In this document: one piece after another, positions 1 through 7,958 of the stretch
Position numbering within the stretch: the first letter of the stretch is position 1
How the letters are laid out: each line of letters opens with the position of its first letter
NCBI GenBank assembly: GCA_014193115.1
Contig: BJHQ01000028.1
Coordinates: forward strand, 1-36,797
Origin: Planctomycetota bacterium
GTDB taxonomy: Bacteria > Planctomycetota > UBA11346
Direction: 5' to 3'
Length of the DNA: 36,797 nt
Program-made: the position numbers and the translations under genes
The notes under the pieces: model-generated
What the model was told of the DNA's origin: nothing
Seen by the model: the letters and a program-made list of their open reading frames with translations, nothing else
Database searches by the model: none

Positions 1-461
1 AACCGCTGGTTCGCCTCGGCCAGATGGTCGCCGAGTCCGAATCCTTCCTGACCTGGACCGGCGCCGCCACGGTCGAGGCGGCCAAGGACCACATCCACCT
101 CCTGCAATCCACCAGGAATCCCGCGCTTCCTTTGTGCCTCATCGACTACGGCGACGGCTTCGAGCGCGAGCGCATCGGCGTGGCGATGAACCGCCCATTC
201 GAACAGCGGGGCACGCTGATCGCCTTCCTCCGCGACCAGGTCGACACCGGCCTGGATGAGGCCGACGCCACCATCGCTTTTTGCAACCGGCTCGGCGCGC
301 TCTGGAATGACCTGGAGCGCATGATCGTCACCGAGGGCCGGCTGCTGATCACCAACATCAGCCTGGCCGCCAATCCGGCGCGGATCACCTCCGACCGCCG
401 GCCGCATGTCGGCGACCTGTTCGAGGCCGCGCTGTCCATCTCCTGGCGCTCCACCCACTGA
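1..461 (+). CDS. Phage structural-region protein of unknown function (5' partial)
   Basis: The reading frame is already open at the window edge and ends at a TGA at 459-461, so the N-terminus is probably outside the window; an in-frame ATG at 24 is the first visible start. At least 145 residues are visible, soluble, without signal peptide or membrane segment. The text contains a Tyr-Gly-Asp-Gly-Phe motif and a C-terminus rich in beta-type residues (ISLAANPARI, ALSISWRS). I do not recognise the family. Position directly ahead of a holin-like gene and the tail genes, on the same strand and with similar codon use, makes a phage virion or head-tail junction protein likely (inference). Confidence 0.6.
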   Translation, partial: PLVRLGQMVAESESFLTWTGAATVEAAKDHIHLLQSTRNPALPLCLIDYGDGFERERIGVAMNRPFEQRGTLIAFLRDQVDTGLDEADATIAFCNRLGALWNDLERMIVTEGRLLITNISLAANPARITSDRRPHVGDLFEAALSISWRSTH

Positions 462-485
462 CCCGCCATCCACTGAAAGCACCCC

Positions 486-731
486 ATGACCGACACCCCC
501 ACGCCCAATCCCACCACCACGAACACCCAGGATCCCGCGCAGCGCCGTGGTTTCACCACCAGCGAGTTCTGGCTGTCCACCATCGCCACCGTCGCCGGCA
601 TCCTGCTCGCCAGCGGCGCCTTGCCCGAGGGCGGAACCGCCGCGCAGATCACCGGCGGGATCCTCGCCGTGCTCGCCAGCCTGGGCTACACCGCCAGCCG
701 CACGTCGCTGAAAAAACAGGACCGGACATGA
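486..731 (+). CDS. Small holin-like membrane protein
   Basis: This is an 81-residue protein. A polar, Thr/Pro-rich N-terminus (about 1-28) is followed by two hydrophobic segments, about 30-46 (WLSTIATVAGILLASGA) and 52-70 (AAQITGGILAVLASLGYTA), and a short basic tail ending KKQDRT. A small two-span protein with a charged C-terminus placed in a phage late operon is typical of class II holins or other lysis-cassette membrane proteins. The stop overlaps the next start (ATGA at 728-731). Function is inferred from topology and context only; no endolysin lies within the window, so it would have to be upstream or elsewhere. Confidence 0.6.
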   Translation: MTDTPTPNPTTTNTQDPAQRRGFTTSEFWLSTIATVAGILLASGALPEGGTAAQITGGILAVLASLGYTASRTSLKKQDRT

Positions 732-937
732 CCGCCTGGGTGCCGCTGATCCTCGGCCTCGTCCGCCTCATCGCCGACCTGTTCCTCCAACCCATTAAGG
801 AAAACGTCCGTGAATCCTCGTCTCCTGCTGGCCCTGCTCCTGATCGCCTCGCTCGCCCTGAGCGGATGCTTCCGTTTCGCCGAGACCCGAACGGTGATCT
901 GGGCCAAGATGGGAACGCCGGCCCGGATCGTCGATGA
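728..937 (+). CDS. Candidate small membrane protein overlapping a lipoprotein gene
   Basis: The start overlaps the stop of the preceding holin-like gene by four bases, and an AGGA sits just upstream. The 69-residue product has one hydrophobic N-terminal segment (about 3-22, WVPLILGLVRLIADLFLQPI) and a Pro/Arg-rich tail. The last 43 codons overlap, in another frame, the beginning of the lipoprotein gene at 810. A membrane-anchored protein overlapping a lipoprotein gene recalls the Rz/Rz1 two-component spanins, but the tail could simply be out-of-frame reading of the lipoprotein gene, with the functional part being only the first 28 residues. Confidence that it is translated is moderate. Confidence 0.4.
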   Translation: MTAWVPLILGLVRLIADLFLQPIKENVRESSSPAGPAPDRLARPERMLPFRRDPNGDLGQDGNAGPDRR

Positions 938-1067
938 CCGCCTGATCGAGGTCCTGGTGCCGACGAGCGATGGCGGCTGGGAGCCAGGCTTCGCCAACCT
1001 GAGCGGCATGGTCGCCCTCGACGAACCGACGCTGGAACTCTACCAGAAGAACGACCATGGCCGCTGA
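810..1067 (+). CDS. Small phage lipoprotein (possible spanin-like lysis protein)
   Basis: The start is GTG, chosen because an AAGGA Shine-Dalgarno lies eight bases upstream and because it yields a complete lipoprotein signal. The N-terminus MNPRLLLALLLIASLALSGC ends in an LSGC lipobox with Cys20 as the predicted lipidation site. The mature part is about 65 residues, acidic/polar, and shows a WAKMGTPARIVDDRLIEVLVP stretch. In a phage late operon beside a holin-like gene, a small lipoprotein may act as outer-membrane spanin or lysis accessory. The mature part is not the short Pro-rich peptide typical of Rz1, so another envelope role is possible. The next gene starts inside its 3' end (1057). 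Confidence 0.65.
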   Translation: MNPRLLLALLLIASLALSGCFRFAETRTVIWAKMGTPARIVDDRLIEVLVPTSDGGWEPGFANLSGMVALDEPTLELYQKNDHGR

Positions 1068-1572
1068 GACGATCCGTCTCGAAGGCCAGAAAGAGCTGGC
1101 CAATCAGCTGCGTGCCCTGGGTGGATCTCGTCTGCGCCGGGCCGCCATCGCAGCGGTCCAGCAGGGCATGAAACCCCTGCTGCAATCCGCCAAGCGCCTG
1201 GTGCCAGTGTCCAGCGGAAGACTGCGCGCGTCCCTCGGCGCCGGCGTCCAGGTCCGCCGGCGCAAGGATGGCGCCATAGGCAGAGTCGGCCCACGCCGCG
1301 ACTTCCGCTTCACCGGCAAGGGCCGACTGAAAGGAAAAAAGCTGGTGTCCGGCTCCGGCAAACAGCGGGACAAAGCCCTGGCCAAGGGCTACGCTCAGGA
1401 CCGGACGAATCCCAGCATGTATGCCCGCGGCATCGAACTGGGCGTCGACAAGTCAGGCCGTGTGCGGCGCAAAGCCGGCCCAGCCCGGTTCATGATCCGC
1501 GCCCTCGAGTCCCAGAAACAGGCCGCCATCGACGCGGTGGCCGCCGAACTCCGCTCCCGCGTCGCCCCCTGA
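1057..1572 (+). CDS. HK97 gp10-like head-tail/tail completion protein
   Basis: The product has 171 residues. The N-terminal half carries the layout of the HK97 gp10 family: a short ETIRLEGQKELANQLRALG opening, a helix with basic residues, then AKRLVPVSSGRLRASL, which matches the family hallmark (A...VPVdTG.LR.Si). A basic insertion (RFTGKGRLKGKKL) and an Arg-rich, Ala-rich C-terminal helix follow. Members of this family sit at the head-tail or tail-completion position of siphophages. It starts within the lipoprotein gene's 3' end and is followed ten bases later by a tail-tube-like gene, the expected order for a siphovirus tail operon. Confidence 0.75.
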   Translation: MAAETIRLEGQKELANQLRALGGSRLRRAAIAAVQQGMKPLLQSAKRLVPVSSGRLRASLGAGVQVRRRKDGAIGRVGPRRDFRFTGKGRLKGKKLVSGSGKQRDKALAKGYAQDRTNPSMYARGIELGVDKSGRVRRKAGPARFMIRALESQKQAAIDAVAAELRSRVAP

Positions 1573-1581
1573 GGAACCACC

Positions 1582-1992
1582 ATGCCCACCGTCGCTCTGG
1601 AAGGCACCGGCGCCCGGATCGCCTTCGCCACGTCGAACTTCACGTCCGACCTGATCACGCTGCAACTTCCCGAGCGTGCCCGGGAAGCGATCGAGACCAC
1701 CCATCTCGGCAGCCTGATCACGAAAACCTTCAAACCAGGCGTGCTCATCGATCCCGGCCAGGTCACCGCCGAGTTCGACCACAACCCGGCCGCAGCGAAA
1801 CTGATCAAAGGCTCGGCGGAAACCATCACGATCACCTACCCGAAACAGGATGGCCAGACCACCGCCGCAACCCTGGCCTTCACCGCCTTCTGCGTCTCGG
1901 AGGGTGGCGAGGAGTTCACCGTCGGATCGCGCATGACCACCAAGATCACCTTCCAGGTCACGTCCGATTACACCTTTACAGCAGGAGCCTGA
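1582..1992 (+). CDS. Phage major tail-tube-like protein
   Basis: This is a 136-residue, beta-rich protein (MPTVALEGTGARIAFATS..., ending VTSDYTFTAGA). An upstream TGAGGAA provides a ribosome site. It is clearly paralogous to the first part of the protein at 7959: both share opening LEGTGARI, an HLGSL motif, a DPGQV.VEFDH segment and an EGG.E.T.G.R stretch. Position between the gp10-like gene and the tail assembly chaperone/tape measure genes is where siphophages encode the tail tube subunit. The role is inferred from position, size and beta character rather than from a hallmark motif. Confidence 0.6.
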   Translation: MPTVALEGTGARIAFATSNFTSDLITLQLPERAREAIETTHLGSLITKTFKPGVLIDPGQVTAEFDHNPAAAKLIKGSAETITITYPKQDGQTTAATLAFTAFCVSEGGEEFTVGSRMTTKITFQVTSDYTFTAGA

Positions 1993-1996
1993 TCCC

Positions 1997-2422
1997 ATGT
2001 CCCCAACCCTCACCCGCGACGATCTCCTCACCCGCTTCGACGTGCGCACCACCCTGCGCCAGGTCGATCTTCCGCCCGACTCGGGCTTGTCAGCCGGCCA
2101 CGTCTTCATCCGCCTGCTGACCGGCGCCGGGGCCGATGCCTTCGGCCACGCCAGCCTGAAAACTCCGGAGTTGGCCCGGGCCACCCTGTTCGCCGCCTGC
2201 GTCTGCGACGGCGCCGGTGCGCCGCTGTTCACGATCAAGGACGCACCGCGCATCGCCGAGCTGCCCAACCGCGTCCTGTCGCCGGTGGTCGACGCCATCA
2301 TCGACCACAACCACCTGCGCGAGGAGGCGACGAACGCCGCCGTCCCTACCTCCGCGAGCGGCCAACCGAGCTGCTCTGGTTCCGCCTCGCCCGCGACCTC
2401 GGACGCACCGTTGGCGAGCTGA
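1997..2422 (+). CDS. Tail assembly chaperone, upstream (G-like) frame
   Basis: The start is supported by a CAGGAG upstream. The product has 141 residues; the first ~114 (to about HNHLREEATNA) are a plausible globular domain, while the last ~27 residues are low-complexity Ser/Ala/Pro text, suggesting that the real C-terminal extension is in another frame. The gene lies between the tail-tube-like gene and the tape measure gene, where tailed phages encode the G and GT assembly chaperones that coat the tape measure protein before tube polymerisation. An in-register extension is found one base back, in the -1 frame (2323-2577). Confidence 0.6.
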   Translation: MSPTLTRDDLLTRFDVRTTLRQVDLPPDSGLSAGHVFIRLLTGAGADAFGHASLKTPELARATLFAACVCDGAGAPLFTIKDAPRIAELPNRVLSPVVDAIIDHNHLREEATNAAVPTSASGQPSCSGSASPATSDAPLAS

Positions 2423-2577
2423 AAGAGACGATTTCCTTCAACGAGTTTCGCCTGTGGGCAGCCTTCTATGTCATCGAGGCGGAGCGCGCCGCCCCGCCCG
2501 AGCAGCGCACCCGCCGGCCGCTGAATCGCACCGACGCCTGCAATGAACTGAACCGCCTGTTCGGCATCACCCCCTGA
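2323..2577 (+). CDS. Tail assembly chaperone, downstream (T-like) extension in the -1 frame
   Basis: About 78-85 codons in the -1 frame relative to the preceding gene read as a convincing protein: RPYLRERPTELLWFRLARDL, then GRTVGELKETISFNEFRLW and AAFYVIEAERA, ending LNRLFGITP. The pattern of an LA.(D/R)LG.TVGEL helix followed by (S/N)..EF..W.AFY is characteristic of the T-type chaperone domain fused to G by frameshifting. No ATG, GTG or TTG occurs in this frame between 2221 and its stop, so it should be made only by a ribosomal frameshift from the upstream frame or, alternatively, the upstream gene carries a one-base indel. I see no canonical X-XXY-YYZ heptamer between 2240 and 2345. The shift point is uncertain (about 2315-2340). 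Confidence 0.6.
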   Translation, partial: GGDERRRPYLRERPTELLWFRLARDLGRTVGELKETISFNEFRLWAAFYVIEAERAAPPEQRTRRPLNRTDACNELNRLFGITP

Positions 2578-2595
2578 ATCACCGGAAGGAGTCGC

Positions 2596-4941
2596 ATGTC
2601 CCAGGCCATCGGCTCCCTGGCGGTGGTGCTCAACCTCAGCACCGGCGCGTTCACCGCCGGTCTGACCCGGGCCACCGGGCAGGTCCAGACCTTCGGCGCC
2701 AAGCTGGCGTCGATCCACGGCGCGGCCTCGGGCCTGGCCGGCAAGCTGCTGGCAGTGGTGGGTATCGGCGGCGGATTCGTCGGCCTGGCCATCGGCGCCC
2801 AGCGCGCCGCCGAGCGCATGGATCAATTGGCCAAAACGGCGGACCGGCTGGGCGTCAACACGCAGTCCCTTGCCGGGCTGCGCCACGCCGCCGACCTGGC
2901 CGGCGTCTCCAGCGAGCAGCTAGAGCAGGCCATGGGAAAACTCCTGGTGAAAACCCAGGAGGCCGCCACCGGAAATGACCAGGCCGCCCAGGCCATCGCC
3001 CGGCTGGGCATCCCGCTGAACCGCCTGGTAGCTGCGAGGCCGGACGAACAGATGCGCCTGGTGGCCGAGGGCATCGGAGCCATGGGCACCCAGGCCGAGC
3101 GCTCGGCGGCGCTGGTCGAAATCTTCGGCAAAGAGGGCGCCAAACTGATGCCGCTGTTTGCCGGCGGCGCAGCGGAGCTGGCCCAGGCCGCCACCGAGGC
3201 GCAGCAATTCGGCCTTGCGATCAGCCGGGTCGACGCCGCAAAGGTCGAGGAATCCAACGACGCTCTCACCCGGGCCGGCGCGGTACTGGAGGGCATCTTC
3301 AACCAGATCGCGGTACGGGTAGCGCCGTTCATCACCGCACTGTCCCAGGGATTTTCTGACGCCGCCACCGCTTCGGGCGGCTTCGGCTCGACCATCGACC
3401 AGGTGGTAAACGTCGCCATCGAGGGCGCGGCCCTGATCGCCGATGGCTGGTGGGCGCTGCGCGTCGCCTTCCAGGCCGGGCGGGTGGCGGTGGCCGCGGT
3501 TGGGTACGGGCTGGCCGCCACCGCCGATGCCGGCGTTCGCGCCGCGCAGTGGATCGGCACCAAGTTCCAGCAGGCGTGGGATCTGGTCGGCGCCACCGCC
3601 GGCGTGCTGTGGAGCGCTCTGAAGGCCGGCTGGGCCGCCGCCATGATCCCGGTGTCCACGTTTGTGCAGTACGTCAGCGGCCAGTTCGCCGGCCTGCTGG
3701 AATCCACCAGCCGGGCGCTGCAATACGTCGACACCGACCTGGCCAACAGCCTGGCCGCATCCGCCGGACAAATCCGCGCCTCCACCGGGGCCCTGGGCGC
3801 CGAGGCCCGCCGGGACATGGACGCCGCCAGCCGCGACCTGGCGACCTCCGGGACGAAGGTCGGCGCGGCGTTCTCGGCCCTGTTCGGCCCGGTACGCACC
3901 GAGGGCAACGACCTCATCACCGGCCTGCGCACCGGGTTCAGCGATCTGCTGCAGCAGGAGCGCGCCGCCCTGAACGACCTCCAGCGCGAGGCCGGTGCCG
4001 GCGACCGGCTGCGCTCAGCGGCGGCCTCGGCCCAAAGTGGCGCCCAGTCTCGGGCCGAGGCCAAGGCCAAGGCGGTGGCCGCCGAGCAGGAACAGCAGGA
4101 CGCCGTTCGCGCGATCCAGGCCCAGGGCGTCGACGATTCCGCAGCGTTGGAACGTGCCCGCATCCAGGCCCTGCTCGATGAGCAAGCCCGGCTGGAAGCC
4201 TTGCACCAACGCATGCTCGAACGCCAGGCCGAGGAGCGCGACGGCTTCCTTCAAATGATCGAGGCCACCGCCCAGGCCAACCAGGACTTCGCCATCGCCC
4301 GTGATGCCTCAGGCGTCCTCGCTGAGCAGAAGTGGCAGGAAGAACACGCCCGGAAGCTGCTCGCCCTGGAGTCCATGCAGGCCCAGGAACTGATCAGCAC
4401 CCAGGACGCCGAAGACGCCCGCGCCATCATCGAACAAGAGGCTGCGAATCACCGCATCGCGATGGCCGAGGCCGAGACCGCGCGCAAACAGCAACTGATG
4501 CAAACCTTGGTCAGCGGCACGTCGAGCATGCTCGGCAATCTGGCGACCTTGCAGCAGTCCCACGACAAGCGCATGCAGGCGGTGGGGAAAGCGGCGGCCA
4601 AGGCCAAGATCGTGGTCGACACCGCCCAGGCGGCGATGGCGTCGTATCAGGCCATGGCGGGCATCCCATATGTCGGGCCGTACCTCGGCGCCCTGGCCGC
4701 CGCCGCCGCTATCGCCGCCGGCGCCGTGCAACTTGCCAACGTCGACAAGGGCTCGATCGGCGGCGGCGGAGCCTCGACCAGCCTCGACGCCAGCTCGGCC
4801 GCCGGGCCCGCGTCCAGCAAGGCCCCGCCGTCGCAGACCCTGCTGGTCCAGGGCGACTACCTGACCCCCGAAACCCTGGCCCGCATCTTCGCCGAGGCCC
4901 GGGAGCGCGGCATCACGATCGACGGGGTGCGCCGTGCCTGA
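2596..4941 (+). CDS. Phage tail tape measure protein
   Basis: The gene starts behind a strong GGAAGGAG. The 781-residue protein opens with a beta/helical head (LAVVLNLSTGAFTAGLTRAT), as in lambda-like tape measures, followed by long Ala-rich helices, hydrophobic segments around residues 275-375, an extended coiled-coil region rich in Ala/Glu/Gln (about 440-650) and a hydrophobic patch near 690-715 before a Gly/Ser-rich end. Tape measures set tail length at roughly 1.5 angstroms per residue, which would suggest a tail of about 110-120 nm. The hydrophobic stretches are the usual candidates for membrane insertion during DNA entry. The last 8 bases overlap the next gene. Confidence 0.9.
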   Translation: MSQAIGSLAVVLNLSTGAFTAGLTRATGQVQTFGAKLASIHGAASGLAGKLLAVVGIGGGFVGLAIGAQRAAERMDQLAKTADRLGVNTQSLAGLRHAADLAGVSSEQLEQAMGKLLVKTQEAATGNDQAAQAIARLGIPLNRLVAARPDEQMRLVAEGIGAMGTQAERSAALVEIFGKEGAKLMPLFAGGAAELAQAATEAQQFGLAISRVDAAKVEESNDALTRAGAVLEGIFNQIAVRVAPFITALSQGFSDAATASGGFGSTIDQVVNVAIEGAALIADGWWALRVAFQAGRVAVAAVGYGLAATADAGVRAAQWIGTKFQQAWDLVGATAGVLWSALKAGWAAAMIPVSTFVQYVSGQFAGLLESTSRALQYVDTDLANSLAASAGQIRASTGALGAEARRDMDAASRDLATSGTKVGAAFSALFGPVRTEGNDLITGLRTGFSDLLQQERAALNDLQREAGAGDRLRSAAASAQSGAQSRAEAKAKAVAAEQEQQDAVRAIQAQGVDDSAALERARIQALLDEQARLEALHQRMLERQAEERDGFLQMIEATAQANQDFAIARDASGVLAEQKWQEEHARKLLALESMQAQELISTQDAEDARAIIEQEAANHRIAMAEAETARKQQLMQTLVSGTSSMLGNLATLQQSHDKRMQAVGKAAAKAKIVVDTAQAAMASYQAMAGIPYVGPYLGALAAAAAIAAGAVQLANVDKGSIGGGGASTSLDASSAAGPASSKAPPSQTLLVQGDYLTPETLARIFAEARERGITIDGVRRA

Positions 4942-5695
4942 GGTCTTCCCGCGCCTGGGCTGGGCCAGCGTCCTCGATGACGCCACGCTCAGCGCCAATC
5001 CCACTGATTTCGCTGCGGAAAGTGCGGTCGTAAACATCCGCGACGGCCGCGCCTGGTCATTCTGGCAGCCGCTGCCGGCTGGCCCGGTCGAGCTGATCGC
5101 CGACCTGCCCGGCCCGCGCACCACCACCTACGCCGCCCTCGCCGGCCACGATGCGGCTGGCGCGATCACGGTAGAGATCTGGACCGGCAGCACCTGGCAG
5201 GTGGCCGCCTCGACCACGGCCGATGGATCTGGCGCAGTGCGCTACCTCACCTGGCCACCAGCGGTCACCACGCGGCTGCGTTTCCGCTTTGACCATCTCA
5301 GCTTCCTGTCGACCCTGCTGGCCGGCGAGGATCTGATCCTGCCCGAGGGCCTCGCCCCCGGCTGGTCCGATCCCGACCTGGCCCAGCGACCCAAGCTGAA
5401 TGCTGAGATCAGCCGAGGCGGCGTCTGGCTGGGCGCCCGGGTCGAGTTCTGGGACGCAACGCTGACGCTGAACCTCAAGCGGCTGACGCCAGGCTGGGTG
5501 CGCACGTACTGGCGCCCATTCCAGCGCGCCTGCGCCACCCGGCCGTTCGTTCTGCACTGGCACCAAACCGACTGGCCGGACAGCGCGTGCCTCTGCACCA
5601 ACGCCGACTTCGGCGAGTCGGCCTTCAGCACCAACGGCTTCATCGATGTCTCGGTGTCATTCACCGCAGAGCTCGGCCGGCGAGGCACCCCGTGA
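4934..5695 (+). CDS. Distal tail protein-like phage protein
   Basis: A GTG start at 4934 lies within the last codons of the tape measure gene. The 253-residue product is beta-rich with many Trp residues (SFWQPLPAGPVELIADLPG, WTGSTWQVAAS, WVRTYWRPFQRA). An N-terminal galactose-binding-like beta sandwich (about 25-115) seems to be followed by a second domain containing LKRLTPGWVRTYW. Position immediately behind the tape measure gene is that of Dit-type or equivalent distal tail proteins that start the baseplate hub. I recognise it by position and composition rather than by a named motif. The stop overlaps the next start (GTGA). Confidence 0.55.
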   Translation: MPEVFPRLGWASVLDDATLSANPTDFAAESAVVNIRDGRAWSFWQPLPAGPVELIADLPGPRTTTYAALAGHDAAGAITVEIWTGSTWQVAASTTADGSGAVRYLTWPPAVTTRLRFRFDHLSFLSTLLAGEDLILPEGLAPGWSDPDLAQRPKLNAEISRGGVWLGARVEFWDATLTLNLKRLTPGWVRTYWRPFQRACATRPFVLHWHQTDWPDSACLCTNADFGESAFSTNGFIDVSVSFTAELGRRGTP

Positions 5696-7422
5696 CCTGG
5701 GCCGCGCACGCTCAGCGTCCGAGCCGCACACCGGTATGGATCGTCGAGGCCGATCTCGACTGGCACGACGACCCCACAATTCAGCCGGTGAATAACGATG
5801 GAACGCTGTGCTACCGCACCCCGGCCACCACCGATCAGGGCCCACGCCCCATCACCACCCGCACCCGCCGCTGGCAGAGCGCCACCACGCGGCCGATGCC
5901 GGGGGTCGCAGCCATCCCCTGCGTCCAGTCGGTGTCCATCGGCTCGGAGGAGATCCGCCTCGGCCGCGGCCTCAGCTATTTCGGCCAGGCCACCATCGAG
6001 CTGAGCGACTTCGTGGATGACGACCGCCGCGCCGAGGATCCCTTCGCCAGCCACCCGTCCCGCAGTGGCCTCGACCCCGAGGCCGGCACCTACCTGACCA
6101 AGCTGATGGCCCGGAACCCGTACTGGACCGGCCGCCCGATCCGGCTCATCGCCGGCTGGGCCACCGACGGCGTCTGGCACCCCGACGACACCCAGACCCA
6201 CGTCTACTTCATCCGCGACGTCCAGGGTCCTTCCCAGGGAAAACTGCGCCTGACCGCCGTCGGCCCGCTGCAGCAGATCTCACTGAATGAGGCCGAGGCC
6301 CCAGCGCCGTCCGAGGGCCGCCTGGCGGCGAACCTCTCGGCGGCCGCCACCGCAGCTGCCATCCACGATCCGGTGATCGCCGAAGACTACCCGGCCAGCG
6401 GCTTCCTCCGCATCGGCGATGAGGTCGTGGCCTTCACTCGCGCTGGCACCGCCCTGACCTTGGTTCGAGGCCAGCTCGGCACCGTAGCCGACGGCCACGA
6501 ATCCGACGACGCCCTGCAACTAGTCCTGCGCTACCAATCTCAGCCATTGACCGCGATCCTGGCCGACCTGCTGACCACCTACGGCCACGCCGCGCCGTCG
6601 CTGCTCGACCTGGCTGGCTGGGCCATCGAGCAGGCCGAATGGCTGCCAGCCTACATCCTCTCCGGCACCATCAGCACGCCCACCAAGGTCCTCGACGTGG
6701 TGCAGGAACTGCTGGAGGCCAGCGGCTGCGTCCTGTGGTGGGACGACGCCGGTGGCGTGCTGCGCCTGCGCGCCATCCGCACGGTCATGCCCGCCCAGGC
6801 CGCGTGGGGCGACGCGCTGCACCTTCTTGGCCGACCCGAGGTCAAGCGCGACATGGCCGAGCGGGTCAGCCGCACGGATGTGCTCTTGGATCTGCGCTCC
6901 GCCGCCCTCGACCCGAAGGAAGCCAGCAGCTACCGCCTGCGGGTGGTCGGCATCCCATCCGGCGAGAGCCCCGCCGAGCACGGCAGTTCAAAACCGAAGC
7001 TGCTCGCCACCCGATGGCTGGCGTTCAACCAGGTGACGCTGGCGACCCGCGCCGCCTACCTGATCAGCGCCCAGCTCCGCAACGGCCGGACCACGATCCA
7101 GACCGAAGTCTCTGCGAAAGATGCCGATCTGCGCCTGGGCGACGTGGTGACCCTGACCAGCCAGGATCTGATCGACCGCACCGGCCAGCCGGAGTCGATG
7201 CGCTGCGTCATCGTCCGCCGCGAGCCCATCGCCGCCGGCGGGCGCTACCGCTACGCCCTGCAGCCCCTGCCGAGCTTCCGCCGCGCCGCGATCATCACCC
7301 CCAACGTCCACCCGGACTACGACCACTCAACTTCCCTGCAAAAAGAGCAGTGGGCTTACATCGGGGCCAATGCGCCGCCGTTCTTCCCCGACAACGGCCA
7401 GCCCTACCGCATCACGGAGTAG
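5692..7422 (+). CDS. Tail hub/baseplate-like protein
   Basis: The start is taken as the GTG at 5692, giving a GTGA overlap with the preceding stop; upstream codons in the same frame are only the shadow of that gene. The 576-residue product is Trp-rich and modular: a beta N-terminus with SVSIGSEEIRLGRGLSYFG (about 85-105), WTGRPIRLIAGWATDGVW (about 143-160), a central region with a helix ending VVQELLEASGCVLWW (about 340), and a C-terminal beta part with LRLGDVVTLTSQDL and a final ITE. The order and the mixed beta-domain build fit a Tal-like tail hub/baseplate protein. Family assignment is by position; no peptidoglycan hydrolase motif is apparent. Confidence 0.55.
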   Translation: MTWAAHAQRPSRTPVWIVEADLDWHDDPTIQPVNNDGTLCYRTPATTDQGPRPITTRTRRWQSATTRPMPGVAAIPCVQSVSIGSEEIRLGRGLSYFGQATIELSDFVDDDRRAEDPFASHPSRSGLDPEAGTYLTKLMARNPYWTGRPIRLIAGWATDGVWHPDDTQTHVYFIRDVQGPSQGKLRLTAVGPLQQISLNEAEAPAPSEGRLAANLSAAATAAAIHDPVIAEDYPASGFLRIGDEVVAFTRAGTALTLVRGQLGTVADGHESDDALQLVLRYQSQPLTAILADLLTTYGHAAPSLLDLAGWAIEQAEWLPAYILSGTISTPTKVLDVVQELLEASGCVLWWDDAGGVLRLRAIRTVMPAQAAWGDALHLLGRPEVKRDMAERVSRTDVLLDLRSAALDPKEASSYRLRVVGIPSGESPAEHGSSKPKLLATRWLAFNQVTLATRAAYLISAQLRNGRTTIQTEVSAKDADLRLGDVVTLTSQDLIDRTGQPESMRCVIVRREPIAAGGRYRYALQPLPSFRRAAIITPNVHPDYDHSTSLQKEQWAYIGANAPPFFPDNGQPYRITE

Positions 7423-7425
7423 CTC

Positions 7426-7956
7426 ATGGCAACCCCTGTCTACAGCCGGATCGTCCCCTCCGAGCACGCCATCGGTAAGCCCGTCACCCAATCCCTGATG
7501 GACCGCCTGCGCAGGAATCCGCTGGCGATTCTCGGCGTTGACGAGGACGACGAGACCGGCGCGCCCAGGATCCCGGTGCCGCAATCGCTGGTTACCACCG
7601 AGACCGACCCGACCCTCAGCCTCTACGCCGACGGTGCGGGCGGCGTGCGCTGGAGCCGGCTGACCCAGGACTACCGCACCGGCGGCAACGACGGCATCCC
7701 CAATCTGAATGCTGGCACCTGGATGGCCCACGCCATCGCCAGCCAACCGGGATTTCAGGACGAACTGCCGCACACCTGGCACGGCATGGCCCTGGTCGCC
7801 CAAGGACAACTGCTGGTGAACTCCGCCGTCATACACGCCGCCGGCTCCACCACTGGGTTTCTGCTCGATGACGGCACGCTCCGATTTCTTCCCAATCTGT
7901 TCGATGATTTTGCACGCCCGATCACCCGCGCCCTCCTGGCCCTGCGGATCGCCTGA
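7426..7956 (+). CDS. Unrecognised distal tail-operon protein
   Basis: A CGGAG precedes the ATG by a few bases. The product is 176 residues, soluble and without obvious motif repeats. It opens MATPVYSRIVPSEHAIGKPV and contains ATGFL-like beta text near the C-terminus (STTGFLLDDGTLRFLPNLF). It sits between the hub-like gene and the last, tube-like gene of the operon with only three and two bases between stops and starts, so co-expression with the tail is almost certain. A small fibre, receptor-binding or baseplate attachment role is possible but unsupported by motif. Confidence 0.5.
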   Translation: MATPVYSRIVPSEHAIGKPVTQSLMDRLRRNPLAILGVDEDDETGAPRIPVPQSLVTTETDPTLSLYADGAGGVRWSRLTQDYRTGGNDGIPNLNAGTWMAHAIASQPGFQDELPHTWHGMALVAQGQLLVNSAVIHAAGSTTGFLLDDGTLRFLPNLFDDFARPITRALLALRIA

Positions 7957-7958
7957 CC

